DNA of 50,358 nucleotides from a virus (IMGVR_UViG_3300049218_000095:1-50358); one strand, 5' to 3'. Positions 13,965 to 21,901 are shown, numbered from the stretch's first letter. Numbers and translations are program-made. The notes: generated by a model from the sequence alone, not told the origin.

Positions 13965-14335
13965 ACGGCGCGGGTGAGGTCTTCTTGTTTGCCTGGCTGC
14001 CGCTGGCCGCGGTGTTGCTGCTGCTCGCAGCGCTCGACGGCTGGCGCAAGCGGCGATTGGATAGGCGTACCAAGGAACTCGCCCGGCAATGGCTGACGCC
14101 AGATGAAATCAGGGTTTTGGAAAGTGTCGCGCCAGACCCGCCGCGCGTTATGCCTGCCGCTGCGCTCAGTGTTTCGGAAAGCCAGAGCTTGTCTGCTCGG
14201 AGTTTTCCAGCTGATGAGCTAGCGAAAGCATTTTCTGTCCCAGCCCGCGAAGTTGAACCACTGTCATCGCGTACATGGGGCTCGGATGAGCTTGCTCGAG
14301 AGATTCCATCGAGCTCGCCAGGTAATGGAATCTGA
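13961..14335 (+). CDS. Putative membrane-anchored phage protein
   Basis: A 124-residue protein with one N-terminal transmembrane helix (FAWLPLAAVLLLLAAL) followed by a basic stretch, then a Ser-rich soluble tail. ATGA overlap with the previous gene supports it. The last 170 bp overlap a convincing opposite-strand gene (14166-14414), so the true C terminus is uncertain. Confidence 0.55.
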   Translation: MNGAGEVFLFAWLPLAAVLLLLAALDGWRKRRLDRRTKELARQWLTPDEIRVLESVAPDPPRVMPAAALSVSESQSLSARSFPADELAKAFSVPAREVEPLSSRTWGSDELAREIPSSSPGNGI

Positions 14336-14414
14336 AAACGCCCAATCCCAAGGCTGCTATCGGGGCAATTTCCCATGCAGTGATGGGGGAAAGAATGATG
14401 TCGTCCTGTTTCAT
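14166..14414 (-). CDS. Hypothetical small protein on opposite strand
   Basis: An 82-residue protein with a hydrophobic segment (AWEIAPIAALGLGVF) and a helical C-terminal half. GGAG sits 10 bases before the ATG at 14414. Codon and residue mix look like a real gene. Transcribed against the early rightward operon; if expressed it would be antisense to 13961-14335. Confidence 0.5.
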   Translation of the reverse strand: MKQDDIILSPITAWEIAPIAALGLGVFRFHYLASSMESLEQAHPSPMYAMTVVQLRGLGQKMLSLAHQLENSEQTSSGFPKH

Positions 14415-14558
14415 GAAGTGCTCCGCGCGTGTGGGTTGTGTTCTTGCAAGCCCAGCTTACCGCGCGTAGCGCTTCACCCAATCCGTTGGTGGCCATGAAT
14501 TCCATGGCGCCAATCTAGCCGCCGCCGGCGGACAAATCTTCATGTAAGTGAGGCTCCC

Positions 14559-15014
14559 ATGCATGTTTCAGATGCGGCACAGGCGACGGTCGACAACTAC
14601 CCCGGTGGCGCCGAATCGCTGGCGCCGCGGGTAGGGCTTTCGGCCGGCATCCTGCGCAACAAGGTCAACCCGACCTGCACGACCAACCACCTGACGCTGG
14701 CGGAGGCCAACCGCATCATGTCGGTTACCAACGACCTGCAGATGCTTCAGGCGATGGCGGCCGAGCACAGCTGCGCGCTGGTGCCGCTGGGCGAGCAGGG
14801 CGGCGGCGAATCCGTCATGACGCACCTGCTGCGCCTGGGCATCACCGACGGTGAGTTGACGCGAACGCTGCACGATGCCATGGCGGACAACATCATCACC
14901 AGCAACGAGATGTCGGCCATAACGATGTCCGGGCTGGCCGTGCAGAGAGCATTGATTGCGCTGATCGGTCGGATGCGGCAATGCGCAGGGAAGGGAGCAG
15001 CAGCCCTGTCATGA
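14559..15014 (+). CDS. Phage regulatory protein, CII/CP76 family
   Basis: A 151-residue protein with the layout of the phage CII-family regulators (Phage_CP76): an N-terminal DNA-binding part (ATVDNYPGGAESLAPRVGLSAGILRNKVNP, then HLTLAEANRIMSVTNDLQML) and a helical C terminus. In temperate phages such proteins activate lysogeny promoters. Position after Cro fits. ATGA overlap with the next gene. Confidence 0.8.
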   Translation: MHVSDAAQATVDNYPGGAESLAPRVGLSAGILRNKVNPTCTTNHLTLAEANRIMSVTNDLQMLQAMAAEHSCALVPLGEQGGGESVMTHLLRLGITDGELTRTLHDAMADNIITSNEMSAITMSGLAVQRALIALIGRMRQCAGKGAAALS

Positions 15015-15283
15015 GCATGCATCTCGTGAGCGCAGCTTTCCAGACGGATATGCCGCAGGCCCGCAAGTTCGTTCTCGTGGCGTTATGCGACTACGCCAAC
15101 CATGCCGGCGAGTGCTATCCCACTATTGCGCAACTGATGGCCAAGTGCTCGATGAGCGACCGCGGAGTCCAAAAGCAACTTGTCGACCTGATCAAGTCGG
15201 GTCACTTGAAGCGCGAGCTGCGATCTGGTCAGTCCACCGTGTATCGCATCACCCAGCCTAGGACGTGGCCACCTTGTGAGTAA
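15011..15283 (+). CDS. Winged-helix protein, replication-type
   Basis: A 90-residue protein, essentially one winged helix-turn-helix domain (ARKFVLVALCDYANHAGECYPTIAQLMAKCSMSDRGVQKQLVDL). It is a clear paralogue of the N-terminal domain of the next gene, so the two arose by duplication. ATG at 15011 overlaps the CII-like stop. It may bind the iterons within the next gene or compete with the full-length initiator. Confidence 0.75.
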   Translation: MSMHLVSAAFQTDMPQARKFVLVALCDYANHAGECYPTIAQLMAKCSMSDRGVQKQLVDLIKSGHLKRELRSGQSTVYRITQPRTWPPCE

Positions 15284-16154
15284 CGCTCTGCTCAACGAAG
15301 CCTTCAAGGCCATGATGCCCACGACACAGAAATTCGTGTTCATCGCGCTGTGCGACTACGCGAACGACGCCGGCGAGTGCTTTCCGTCCGTCACCCAGAT
15401 GATGGAACGCTGCTGTATGAGCGACAGGAGCGTGCAGCGGGGCATCGCGGAGCTTGAGCGCATGGGATATCTGCGCCGCGGCTTTCGGCGCGGCAGGTCG
15501 ACTGTCTATGTGGTGACCGATCCTGCGTCGTGGCCTTGCAAACAAGGCGGCGCACCTACGACACAGAGTCACCCAGACACACTGTCACCCCGACACAGAG
15601 TCACCCCAGAGGCGACATACAGTCACCCCGACACAGTGTCACCACCGACAGATAGTCACCACGCCCCCGACACAGTGTCGGGAGCCCACGACACACTGTC
15701 ACCCATAACCACCACTCAACCATCACTTAACCCAGAGCGTGTTTATTCCGCGGGCGAGCGCGAAGCGGATTCGTCAGGGAGCGAAGCGCCGGCCACCAGC
15801 ACCCCGATCAAACCGGCGGTCAGGGCGTGCATGGCGATGATCGCCGCGGGCATCCCGGCGGCCAAGGTGAGCGCCAACCACCCGACGCTGGTGCAGCTGA
15901 TCGCCGAAGGGCGAGTCACCGAGGACTTTGCCAGCGCCGCGGCCTATGCGCTTGAGCAGGTCACCCCTGAATCAGCTTTCGCCTACGCCCTGGGCATCGT
16001 GCGCCGCCAAGCCAACGCGCCGCCGCGCCGCGGTGCAGCCAAACCCGCCGCCAACGACAACTTCGAGGGGAAAAACTATGCAGCCGCAGCCACAGCCATT
16101 GACCAACTCTCTCCCGAGCTCCGAGCCGCTGTTGAGCGAGCCCATGCCATCTGA
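15276..16154 (+). CDS. Phage replication initiator (O-like), winged-helix N terminus
   Basis: A 292-residue protein. N-terminal winged helix (KFVFIALCDYANDAGECFPSVTQMMERC) matches phage replication proteins and the preceding small gene. Residues about 95-150 are a Ser/Thr/Pro/His-rich linker encoded by eight 16-bp iterons. The C-terminal part (VRACMAMIAAGIPAAKVSANHPTLVQ) probably contacts the helicase loader. GTG start at 15276 is supported by alignment with the paralogue from its first residues. The layout, with the origin inside the initiator gene followed by a DnaC-like loader, mirrors lambda O/P. Confidence 0.8.
   Translation: MSNALLNEAFKAMMPTTQKFVFIALCDYANDAGECFPSVTQMMERCCMSDRSVQRGIAELERMGYLRRGFRRGRSTVYVVTDPASWPCKQGGAPTTQSHPDTLSPRHRVTPEATYSHPDTVSPPTDSHHAPDTVSGAHDTLSPITTTQPSLNPERVYSAGEREADSSGSEAPATSTPIKPAVRACMAMIAAGIPAAKVSANHPTLVQLIAEGRVTEDFASAAAYALEQVTPESAFAYALGIVRRQANAPPRRGAAKPAANDNFEGKNYAAAATAIDQLSPELRAAVERAHAI
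15559..15704 (+). repeat. Iteron cluster, putative phage replication origin
   Basis: Eight 16-bp units related to CGACACANNGTCACCC begin at 15559, 15575, 15591, 15613, 15629, 15646, 15668 and 15689. Spacing is mostly 16-17 bp with three steps of 21-22. Many units contain the small palindrome GACAC-A-GTGTC. They lie inside the initiator gene, as the lambda origin does. Confidence 0.8.
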
Positions 16155-16926
16155 GCCAACGCGAAACTTCGAGCTGGTGCAGTGTGAGTGCGAGCGCCAC
16201 GGAACCTACCGCGCCTACCGGCCTACGGACACCAGCGCACCCATCGCCGTTGACTGCCCACGCTGTATCGACGAACTGGAAGCGGATCGCAAGGCTGCGC
16301 GGCGCAAGCGCGATGACCAGCAGATGCGCAGCCGCAAGTTGCGCGAGCTGCATGAGTTGTCCGGCATCCCGGCGCGCTACGCCGATTGCACGCTGGCAGA
16401 TTACCGGGTGAGCAGCACCGCCCAGCGCACGGCGCTGGCGATCTGTCAGGGCTACGCCGAGTCCTGGACCGAGCAATACCGCAAGGGCGGCTCGCTGGTG
16501 TTCACCGGTAACGTGGGTACGGGCAAGACACACCTGGCGTGCGCCATCGCCAACGCGGTCATCGCCGAGCACATGGCGACCGTGACGTTCGGTACCGTGG
16601 CGCGCCTGATCCGCTCCGTCCGCTCCACCTACGGCGGCAAGGCCCGCAAGACCGAGCAGCAGGCCCTGGACGAGTTGCAGGAAGTCGATCTTCTGATCAT
16701 CGACGAGGTGGGCGTGCAGAACGGTAGCGCGCACGAGTTGGCCATGCTGTTCGAGATCATCAACGAACGCCTGCAGAACCTCAGGCCAACCATCATGATT
16801 TCCAACCTCAGTGCGGACGATCTGAAAGACTTCCTCGGCGTGCGCGTGATGGATCGCTTTCGCGAATGCGGCCCCGTAGTGGCATTCGAGTGGGAGAGCC
16901 ATCGAGGCAAGCGGGTGGATGCATGA
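16078..16926 (+). CDS. DnaC-like helicase loader (AAA+ ATPase)
   Basis: A 282-residue protein. Walker A GNVGTGKT (residues 144-151) and Walker B LLIIDE (205-210) are clear, with a sensor/arginine-finger region near VMDRFRECG. Residues 36-63 hold CxC and CPRC cysteine pairs like the zinc-binding N terminus of phage DnaC/IstB relatives. It should load host DnaB helicase at the phage origin. ATG at 16078 follows GAGGGG. Confidence 0.88.
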   Translation: MQPQPQPLTNSLPSSEPLLSEPMPSEPTRNFELVQCECERHGTYRAYRPTDTSAPIAVDCPRCIDELEADRKAARRKRDDQQMRSRKLRELHELSGIPARYADCTLADYRVSSTAQRTALAICQGYAESWTEQYRKGGSLVFTGNVGTGKTHLACAIANAVIAEHMATVTFGTVARLIRSVRSTYGGKARKTEQQALDELQEVDLLIIDEVGVQNGSAHELAMLFEIINERLQNLRPTIMISNLSADDLKDFLGVRVMDRFRECGPVVAFEWESHRGKRVDA

Positions 16927-17192
16927 AGATCGAGCCATTACCACTGTTCGATCGCATCAAGTCGGCACTGCTTCTTGAGCCCATGTCGCGGAACGAGTTG
17001 GTGCTGCTACTTGATGTGCCGAAACTCCCGTTGATCGAAGCGACGCAGATCCTCGAGGCACGCGGTGAGATACGGCGACTGGGGAAAAGCAAGCTGTGGG
17101 TCAACGTGCCAGCGGCAAAGGTACGCGCGTCGCGGCGGCTTGTGGCCGATACCAGCACAGCGCTTTATCGCGCTGTCGAGGCGGCGGCATGA
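16923..17192 (+). CDS. Small winged-helix-like protein
   Basis: An 89-residue protein with a helix-turn-helix-like core (FDRIKSALLLEPMSRNELVLLLDVPKL, then ATQILEARGEIRRLG with a basic wing). ATGA overlaps on both sides. Role unknown; probably a DNA-binding early protein. Confidence 0.6.
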   Translation: MKIEPLPLFDRIKSALLLEPMSRNELVLLLDVPKLPLIEATQILEARGEIRRLGKSKLWVNVPAAKVRASRRLVADTSTALYRAVEAAA

Positions 17193-17617
17193 GCAAGGGC
17201 AAAGGCGCGCTGCGCTACCACAGCGTCGAGACCATGCCGACGCGGCTTCGCCAGATGGTGGAGTCGCAGGGCCGCGGCGCAGCGCGTGAGATTGCTACCA
17301 AGCAGGATTCCAAGCCGAACAAGTATCACAACCACCCGACGACGGTAGACGGAATCCGCTTCGATTCGAAGAAAGAGGCTCGGTTTTACGAGCAGCTGAA
17401 GATCCGCAAGGCGCTTGGCGAGGTTTCCTACTGGCTACGCCAGGTGCCGGTACATCTGCCGGGTGGCAGCCGCTACGTCGTGGATTTCCTCGTGATCTAC
17501 ACCGACGAGCAGCTGGCGCCGGAATACATCGACGTCAAAGGGCGAGAAACGCAGGTTTTTCGCCTCAAGAAACGCGAAATCGAACACCACTACCCGATAA
17601 GGATCAAATGCGTATGA
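17189..17617 (+). CDS. DUF1064 phage nuclease-like protein
   Basis: A 142-residue DUF1064 protein. The pattern FDSKKEARFYEQL (Glu), then VVDFLV (Asp) and EYIDVKG (E-x-D-x-K) fits a PD-(D/E)XK fold; family members are proposed phage Holliday-junction or recombination nucleases. HNHPT precedes the core. ATGA overlap with the previous gene. Confidence 0.8.
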   Translation: MSKGKGALRYHSVETMPTRLRQMVESQGRGAAREIATKQDSKPNKYHNHPTTVDGIRFDSKKEARFYEQLKIRKALGEVSYWLRQVPVHLPGGSRYVVDFLVIYTDEQLAPEYIDVKGRETQVFRLKKREIEHHYPIRIKCV

Positions 17618-17916
17618 GCAAGGCACATCAACTCAGCGTGCGGGAGTTGGCCATGCGGTCGATGGAGATCACGCGAGCGCATGTTGCCGATCATCCGGAC
17701 TTCATGATGGCGGACATCGCCAACCGGCTCACCGCGCGCTATGGCATCAGCCGCGCTTCTGCGTTTCGTTATGTGCGCGTGGCGGTGGATGTTTTGGCTA
17801 TCCACTACGACCACAACGAGCGCATGCGCAAGCAGCAGAGTTTCAGGGTGGCGGATGGGATCGCCGAAGCGCGCTCGACGCGCGCGCCGGCCCGCGGCGC
17901 GGCGGTGATCGCGTGA
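17614..17916 (+). CDS. Hypothetical phage protein with HTH-like segment
   Basis: A 100-residue basic protein. MMADIANRLTARYGISRASAFRYVRVAVDVL looks like a helix-turn-helix. Coupled by overlaps to both neighbours. No firm family. Confidence 0.55.
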   Translation: MSKAHQLSVRELAMRSMEITRAHVADHPDFMMADIANRLTARYGISRASAFRYVRVAVDVLAIHYDHNERMRKQQSFRVADGIAEARSTRAPARGAAVIA

Positions 17917-18092
17917 TGCCGATACCTATAAAGCCGCTGGTCTGCATCATCGACGACAAGATCGCCGTCTTCATGGGCAGCGATTACAAGCACATCGATC
18001 TGGATGCAGCAAAGGCGATGACCCAGTCGCTGCAGCGAAATATGGCGCTGCTGCGGCGCAAGCAGAAACTCGCGAAGAGGGCAGCACGATGA
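17916..18092 (+). CDS. Hypothetical small phage protein
   Basis: A 58-residue protein (starts MPIPIKPLVCIIDDKIAVFM, ends in a basic helix RRKQKLAKRAAR). Its start overlaps the previous stop (TGATG) and its stop overlaps the next start (ATGA), which argues that it is translated. Confidence 0.55.
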   Translation: MPIPIKPLVCIIDDKIAVFMGSDYKHIDLDAAKAMTQSLQRNMALLRRKQKLAKRAAR

Positions 18093-18301
18093 TCTTCGTG
18101 GCAGATTCGCAAGTTCGCTTCGGCTGGGCGATCAAGCATCGTGGAACCGGACAGATCTACCTGCACGAAATATGCGAAGACGAAGAGTCGGCGAGGGCAC
18201 TGATCCGCGGCATGGCCAAGCACCAGCTGCACCGCCGCGAATGGGACATTGTTGCCGTAGGTATAAGCGTTTCAATCATTCCGACGGGGAACAGGCAATG
18301 A
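18089..18301 (+). CDS. Hypothetical small phage protein
   Basis: A 70-residue protein, mixed alpha/beta pattern (RFGWAIKHRGTGQIYLHEICEDEESARALI). Overlaps both neighbours by 4 bp. Unrecognised. Confidence 0.55.
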   Translation: MIFVADSQVRFGWAIKHRGTGQIYLHEICEDEESARALIRGMAKHQLHRREWDIVAVGISVSIIPTGNRQ

Positions 18302-18738
18302 AGCGAACCAACGATCTGGAACAGCGCCTGGTCGATTGGGGCAAAGAGTATGGCGGCGGAAAGTATGCGGCCGCCGGCGGTGGTGGATCACCACTCGCCT
18401 CGATGATGAAATGGCGTGGCCGGCCACCGACCGGATTAGGTTACGAATCGAGTAATACATCTGCCGATGAAGTGCACGCCGCGGTGCATGCGTTAGCCAT
18501 CCAATCGCAAGGATGGTTGCCAGCAGAAGTGCTCCGCTGCGAATACTGGCTACCTGGACAGCCTATCCACTCGAAACTTCAAAAGCTGCGCGCGGTGGGT
18601 AACAATTTGAGCCGCGTTCGCTACTACCAGCATTTGCGCATTGCACGCGTGCATGTGGCTGGCTGGCTGCATCTGCCGTTCTGCGATGATGAAGAGGAAA
18701 TTATTCACGAGATGATTCGTGAAATAGTTCTTGAGTAA
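18298..18738 (+). CDS. Putative late-gene regulator (Q/antitermination-like)
   Basis: A 146-residue protein. The segment RLVDWGKEYGGGKYAAAGGGG and the later VHALAIQSQGWLPAEVLRCEYWLPGQPIHSKLQKL resemble phage late regulators of the DUF1133/RinA/Q type. Position is the strongest argument: last gene of the early operon, immediately before a terminator and the lysis genes. Assignment is tentative. Confidence 0.5.
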   Translation: MKRTNDLEQRLVDWGKEYGGGKYAAAGGGGSPLASMMKWRGRPPTGLGYESSNTSADEVHAAVHALAIQSQGWLPAEVLRCEYWLPGQPIHSKLQKLRAVGNNLSRVRYYQHLRIARVHVAGWLHLPFCDDEEEIIHEMIREIVLE

Positions 18739-18784
18739 TTACAAAAGTCATGTTTTTATGGCGCCATCAAATTCGCGAGATAAG

Positions 18785-18814
18785 AAAAAGGCCGCCTGCA
18801 AAGGTGGCCTTTTT
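18785..18814 (+). terminator. Rho-independent terminator before the lysis genes
   Basis: A 12-bp stem with one G-T pair (18785-18796 with 18803-18814) and a T-run in the right arm. It lies between the putative late regulator and the endolysin, where a Q-type antiterminator would act. Confidence 0.8.
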
Positions 18815-18833
18815 CGTTGCCTGAGATCCTTTT

Positions 18834-19322
18834 ATGACCGCAATCCAGACTGGCGCGGCCATTGTGTCGGCGATGATGCTGCATCTGCTGCCATCGAAGT
18901 TCGATAGTCAGAAAGCGCGCGTCCAGCTGCTGTCGATTGGGTTGCAGGAATCGGGATTCACCGCGCGCCAGCAGCTTGGTGGCCCAGCGCGAAGCTACTG
19001 GCAGATGGAGCAGGGCGGTGGTATCGCAGGCGTATTGAAGCACCCAACATCGAGCGCCTATGCGCGCAGCGTATGTCAGCTTCGAGCGGTCGCGCCCGTA
19101 GCGTCGGATGTCTACGCCGCGTTTCTCAATGATGATCAGCTGGCCTGCGCCTTCGCGCGGCTCTTGCTTTGGACCGATGCCGAACCGCTGCCGTCGCTGG
19201 GCGACGCGGCCGGTGCTTGGAATTATTACGTCGCCAACTGGCGCCCAGGAAAACCGCGGCCAAACGATTGGCCGGCGAACTACACCGCGGCTTTGGCCAA
19301 TGTGGCTGGACAGGTTCCATGA
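18834..19322 (+). CDS. Endolysin-like peptidoglycan hydrolase
   Basis: A 162-residue protein with a lysozyme/transglycosylase-type active-site region (LLSIGLQESGF, catalytic Glu) followed by GPARSYWQMEQGGG. No signal peptide is clear, so a holin may be required. It begins the lysis cassette and overlaps the next gene by 4 bp. Confidence 0.75.
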   Translation: MTAIQTGAAIVSAMMLHLLPSKFDSQKARVQLLSIGLQESGFTARQQLGGPARSYWQMEQGGGIAGVLKHPTSSAYARSVCQLRAVAPVASDVYAAFLNDDQLACAFARLLLWTDAEPLPSLGDAAGAWNYYVANWRPGKPRPNDWPANYTAALANVAGQVP

Positions 19323-19627
19323 CAGCAAAAGCAAGCGCGCTCACCTCTATCAACGGCATCGTTTTTGCCCTTGACCACAGAGATAAGCGTCCAACGGTTG
19401 AGTTATTGGATCTGGTGCGAAAACTCGCATCGGATGCGATTACGGTTCTGAAAGAGCCCGATCCGTTGAACAAAAAGATCGGTTTTATCCTTCTGGCTAT
19501 TCAGCAGAGCACGGTAGTTGAGATCAAGGTTCTGAACAAAAAGCGCGTCACGCGCGTCACGATCTTGGACAACACCATCTACAACTGGGCGCTTGAGGAA
19601 ATCCACCTTTTGGCTGGGTCGATGTGA
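19319..19627 (+). CDS. Hypothetical protein in lysis cassette
   Basis: A 102-residue soluble protein with no known motif (central LLDLVRKLASDAITVLKEPD). Overlaps endolysin (ATGA) and the following membrane protein. Role unknown. Confidence 0.55.
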   Translation: MTAKASALTSINGIVFALDHRDKRPTVELLDLVRKLASDAITVLKEPDPLNKKIGFILLAIQQSTVVEIKVLNKKRVTRVTILDNTIYNWALEEIHLLAGSM

Positions 19628-19962
19628 TGCAACCCGCGCGCACGCTGTTCATGGCTGCGCTGGCGACTTTTATCGTTTCAGGCGCGTTCTATCTGGATTA
19701 TCTGGTCATCATCAGCATCCTGACGAGTCCGAACGACCGGGCGTCAACCAGCACTTTGCTTGGCACGATCATTGGCGTCTGGAACGGAGCTGGATTGGGC
19801 GTGGTGGTGGGTTTCTACTTCGGTCGCAGCAGCGACAGCGATCGAAAGACAGACATCATTGCTGCCAGTACGCCACCTGTCGCAACCTCGACCACGGTCA
19901 CGCCGGGTATGACGACCACCGAATCCACGCCAGCAGAACCAACGTTGCCGACCGCGCCATGA
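19627..19962 (+). CDS. Putative holin (two-helix membrane protein)
   Basis: A 111-residue protein with two transmembrane helices (residues about 7-32 and 44-66) and a Thr/Pro-rich C-terminal tail. Size, topology and position after an endolysin suit a class II holin. ATG at 19627 is chosen; a GTG three bases earlier is also possible. Confidence 0.6.
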   Translation: MQPARTLFMAALATFIVSGAFYLDYLVIISILTSPNDRASTSTLLGTIIGVWNGAGLGVVVGFYFGRSSDSDRKTDIIAASTPPVATSTTVTPGMTTTESTPAEPTLPTAP

Positions 19963-20252
19963 CCGACGAGCAGCCAACCTATGCGCTGCCACCACCGAAA
20001 CGCCGAGATACCGATAGCAGCAGTTTCAGGCAGCCAGTCCCGCAATGGCTGGTCTGGCTGCTCATGGCCGCTGTCGGCGGTGGTGGAACGGTCATGAGCC
20101 GGAACAACGCCAGCGACCAGCAGGACAAGAGCGCGATCATCAGCACGCTGCGGAGCCAGATCGAAAGCGCGAACCAGCGCTGCAACGAGCTGCGCATTGG
20201 CGACATGCGCGAGGACATGCACCGCGGTGACGACAGAAGGGACATTCACTGA
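19959..20252 (+). CDS. Membrane-anchored lysis-cassette protein
   Basis: A 97-residue protein: proline-rich cytoplasmic start, one transmembrane helix (WLVWLLMAAVGGGGTV), then a coiled-coil-like tail (AIISTLRSQIESANQRCNELR). Could be a second holin or a spanin-type subunit. Overlaps both neighbours. Confidence 0.5.
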   Translation: MTDEQPTYALPPPKRRDTDSSSFRQPVPQWLVWLLMAAVGGGGTVMSRNNASDQQDKSAIISTLRSQIESANQRCNELRIGDMREDMHRGDDRRDIH

Positions 20253-20557
20253 TGGAAAGCTTTATCGCTGACATCGTTATTGCGCTGCTCAAACCGCTGT
20301 TCGGATGGTACGCGCGACGCAAAGCTTCGAAGCAATACGCGGAAGAGCAGGCGAGTCGCGATGCTGCGCTTCGCGACAGCCAGGTTATCCGGGACACCAG
20401 TGATAAAGCCATCGAGGCAAGCCATGTGCAAACCGAACAGCAACTGGACCATCTTCGCGCTGACGCTGCTGCTGGCGGCAATGACAGCCTGCGCAGGGAA
20501 TCCGACGACGTCAACGCCGCAATGGACGCCGCCAACAGTGGAGTGCGCCGAACATGA
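20252..20557 (+). CDS. Putative i-spanin (Rz-like)
   Basis: A 101-residue protein with an N-terminal hydrophobic helix (FIADIVIALLKPLFGWYA) and a long charged, predicted coiled-coil periplasmic part. A lipoprotein gene starts within it in the +1 frame, the hallmark of overlapping Rz/Rz1 pairs. Confidence 0.55.
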   Translation: MESFIADIVIALLKPLFGWYARRKASKQYAEEQASRDAALRDSQVIRDTSDKAIEASHVQTEQQLDHLRADAAAGGNDSLRRESDDVNAAMDAANSGVRRT

Positions 20558-20828
20558 GCCTTTCGACGTTCTGGGCGCGTATCCAACTGGGCCTGAGCTC
20601 AGAGGTCACGAAAGCCTCAAATCGCTGCAGGGAAGAAATGCAGCGATTGGCGATTACGCCGCAGCCCTCGGCAACGCTGAGCTCGATGACGGAGCAATCC
20701 GCGACTACAGCAAGCAGCAAGCAGTTTGGGCAATCAGCGCCATCGGCGTTGATCAGCGAAACCGTGTCCGACGAAGTGCCACAGCCGACTGCCTCGATAA
20801 CGATCGCCGTCGAAACATCATCAAGTGA
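20424..20828 (+). CDS. Putative o-spanin lipoprotein (Rz1-like), overlapping
   Basis: A 134-residue lipoprotein: signal sequence WTIFALTLLLAAMTAC with the lipobox Cys at residue 23, then a Pro/Thr-rich linker. It begins inside the i-spanin-like gene in another frame with GAGG 9 bases before the ATG. Such pairs fuse inner and outer membranes at lysis. Confidence 0.6.
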   Translation: MCKPNSNWTIFALTLLLAAMTACAGNPTTSTPQWTPPTVECAEHEPFDVLGAYPTGPELRGHESLKSLQGRNAAIGDYAAALGNAELDDGAIRDYSKQQAVWAISAIGVDQRNRVRRSATADCLDNDRRRNIIK

Positions 20829-20841
20829 ACTGGAGAAAACC

Positions 20842-21129
20842 ATGTCGTTTACCGCCATCCTCAAAGCATTGTCGCTTATTCCATCCATCCTGCCGGTGAT
20901 CGCTGCATTCGTGCAGCAGGCCGACGCGTTGCTGTCGGGTTCGCCGGGTACCGCCAAGCTGCAAGCAGTGCTTGCGGCTGTGACTGCTTACTTGGCCAAG
21001 ATCGAGGCCGATGCTGACGTCATTGCCGAGCTGCAGAAGCTCGTGACGCCGTTGATCGAAGGCGCCGTCGCATTCGCACACACGGCATCGCCGCCTGTGG
21101 TGACTACGGGTGCCGCTGCAAAAGCCTGA
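20842..21129 (+). CDS. Hypothetical helical protein
   Basis: A 95-residue protein rich in Ala and Leu with an amphipathic/hydrophobic centre (LSLIPSILPVIAAFVQQADALL). GGAG precedes the ATG at 20842. It sits after the spanins; might be holin-associated but has no proven membrane segment. Confidence 0.5.
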   Translation: MSFTAILKALSLIPSILPVIAAFVQQADALLSGSPGTAKLQAVLAAVTAYLAKIEADADVIAELQKLVTPLIEGAVAFAHTASPPVVTTGAAAKA

Positions 21130-21132
21130 TCT

Positions 21133-21324
21133 ATGATTGATCTGGCTGCACAGTGGGATGTTCAAGCCGATCGACTTGAACGCAAGAAGAAAGATATCAA
21201 CCGCAGCGCTTGCCACGATGGCAAGCGTCAACTGTTGGTAGGCATGGCCGCCGCATACCGTACATGTGCAGAGCAGCTGCGCATGCGGGATGCGACGCCG
21301 ATCAAGGCTGATGACAATGGATGA
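21133..21324 (+). CDS. Hypothetical small phage protein
   Basis: A 63-residue charged helical protein (DVQADRLERKKKDINRSACHDGKR). Typical of small genes between lysis and packaging modules. Overlaps the next gene by 8 bp. Confidence 0.5.
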   Translation: MIDLAAQWDVQADRLERKKKDINRSACHDGKRQLLVGMAAAYRTCAEQLRMRDATPIKADDNG

Positions 21325-21535
21325 CGCACGCATCGATGCACTGATCGCCAGCAATGAAGCACTGGCTGAAAGCAATTCGCTGTTGGCTGATGCCATTCGG
21401 TTGCAGACACTAGGCTTGCATGCGCTTGCCGACGCGATCGCTGCACCCATCGATGGTCAAGATCCTGATCAGCCTGGTGATCAACCGGCTGACGACGTAC
21501 CGCGATACATGGACGGCAAACCGATCGACGATTGA
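21317..21535 (+). CDS. Hypothetical small phage protein
   Basis: A 72-residue acidic protein with a helical N-terminal half (DALIASNEALAESNSLLADAIRLQ) and a disordered Asp/Pro-rich tail. ATG at 21317 has AAGG at usable distance; an ATG at 21311 is possible. Confidence 0.5.
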   Translation: MDDARIDALIASNEALAESNSLLADAIRLQTLGLHALADAIAAPIDGQDPDQPGDQPADDVPRYMDGKPIDD

Positions 21536-21538
21536 TCG

Positions 21539-21901
21539 ATGCCAACCAGACCACGAACACACAAACCACCAGGCCGACCAACGCCGCAGCAGGTTCGGCA
21601 GGTAGCCGATCAGCAGCGTGGATCAGCGCATCAGCGCGGCTATGGTGCGCGGTGGCAGAAGTCGCGTATCGGTTGGTTGTCAGCGCATCCGTTGTGCGCG
21701 GAATGCGAGCGACAGGGCATGGTCAAGGCAGCGACGGTCGTCGACCACATCATTCCGCACCAGGGCGACATGACGTTGTTCTGGGATGCCGACAGCAACT
21801 GGCAGTCGTTGTGCAAGACGTGCCACGACCGCAAGACGGCGACCGAGGACGGCGGCTTCGGCCGCGCTCGTTCAGGTTCGCCAATTGTTAAGTCAAACTG
21901 A
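21539..21901 (+). CDS. HNH endonuclease
   Basis: A 120-residue HNH nuclease: CAEC, then VVDHIIPHQGD and LFWDADSNWQSLCKTCHDRKT supply the His-Asn-His site and the two zinc-binding Cys pairs. In HK97-type cos phages an HNH protein next to the small terminase assists TerL cleavage at cos. Position immediately before terS matches. Confidence 0.9.
   Translation: MPTRPRTHKPPGRPTPQQVRQVADQQRGSAHQRGYGARWQKSRIGWLSAHPLCAECERQGMVKAATVVDHIIPHQGDMTLFWDADSNWQSLCKTCHDRKTATEDGGFGRARSGSPIVKSN

Noticed and set aside
15559-15704. Repeat cluster that could pass for a small CRISPR array
   Set aside because: Units are 16 bp, abut each other without unique spacers, and lie inside a coding gene with origin-like placement.
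15961-16944. 327-residue antisense frame over the DnaC-like gene
   Set aside because: The plus-strand product has clear ATPase motifs; the antisense product has none.
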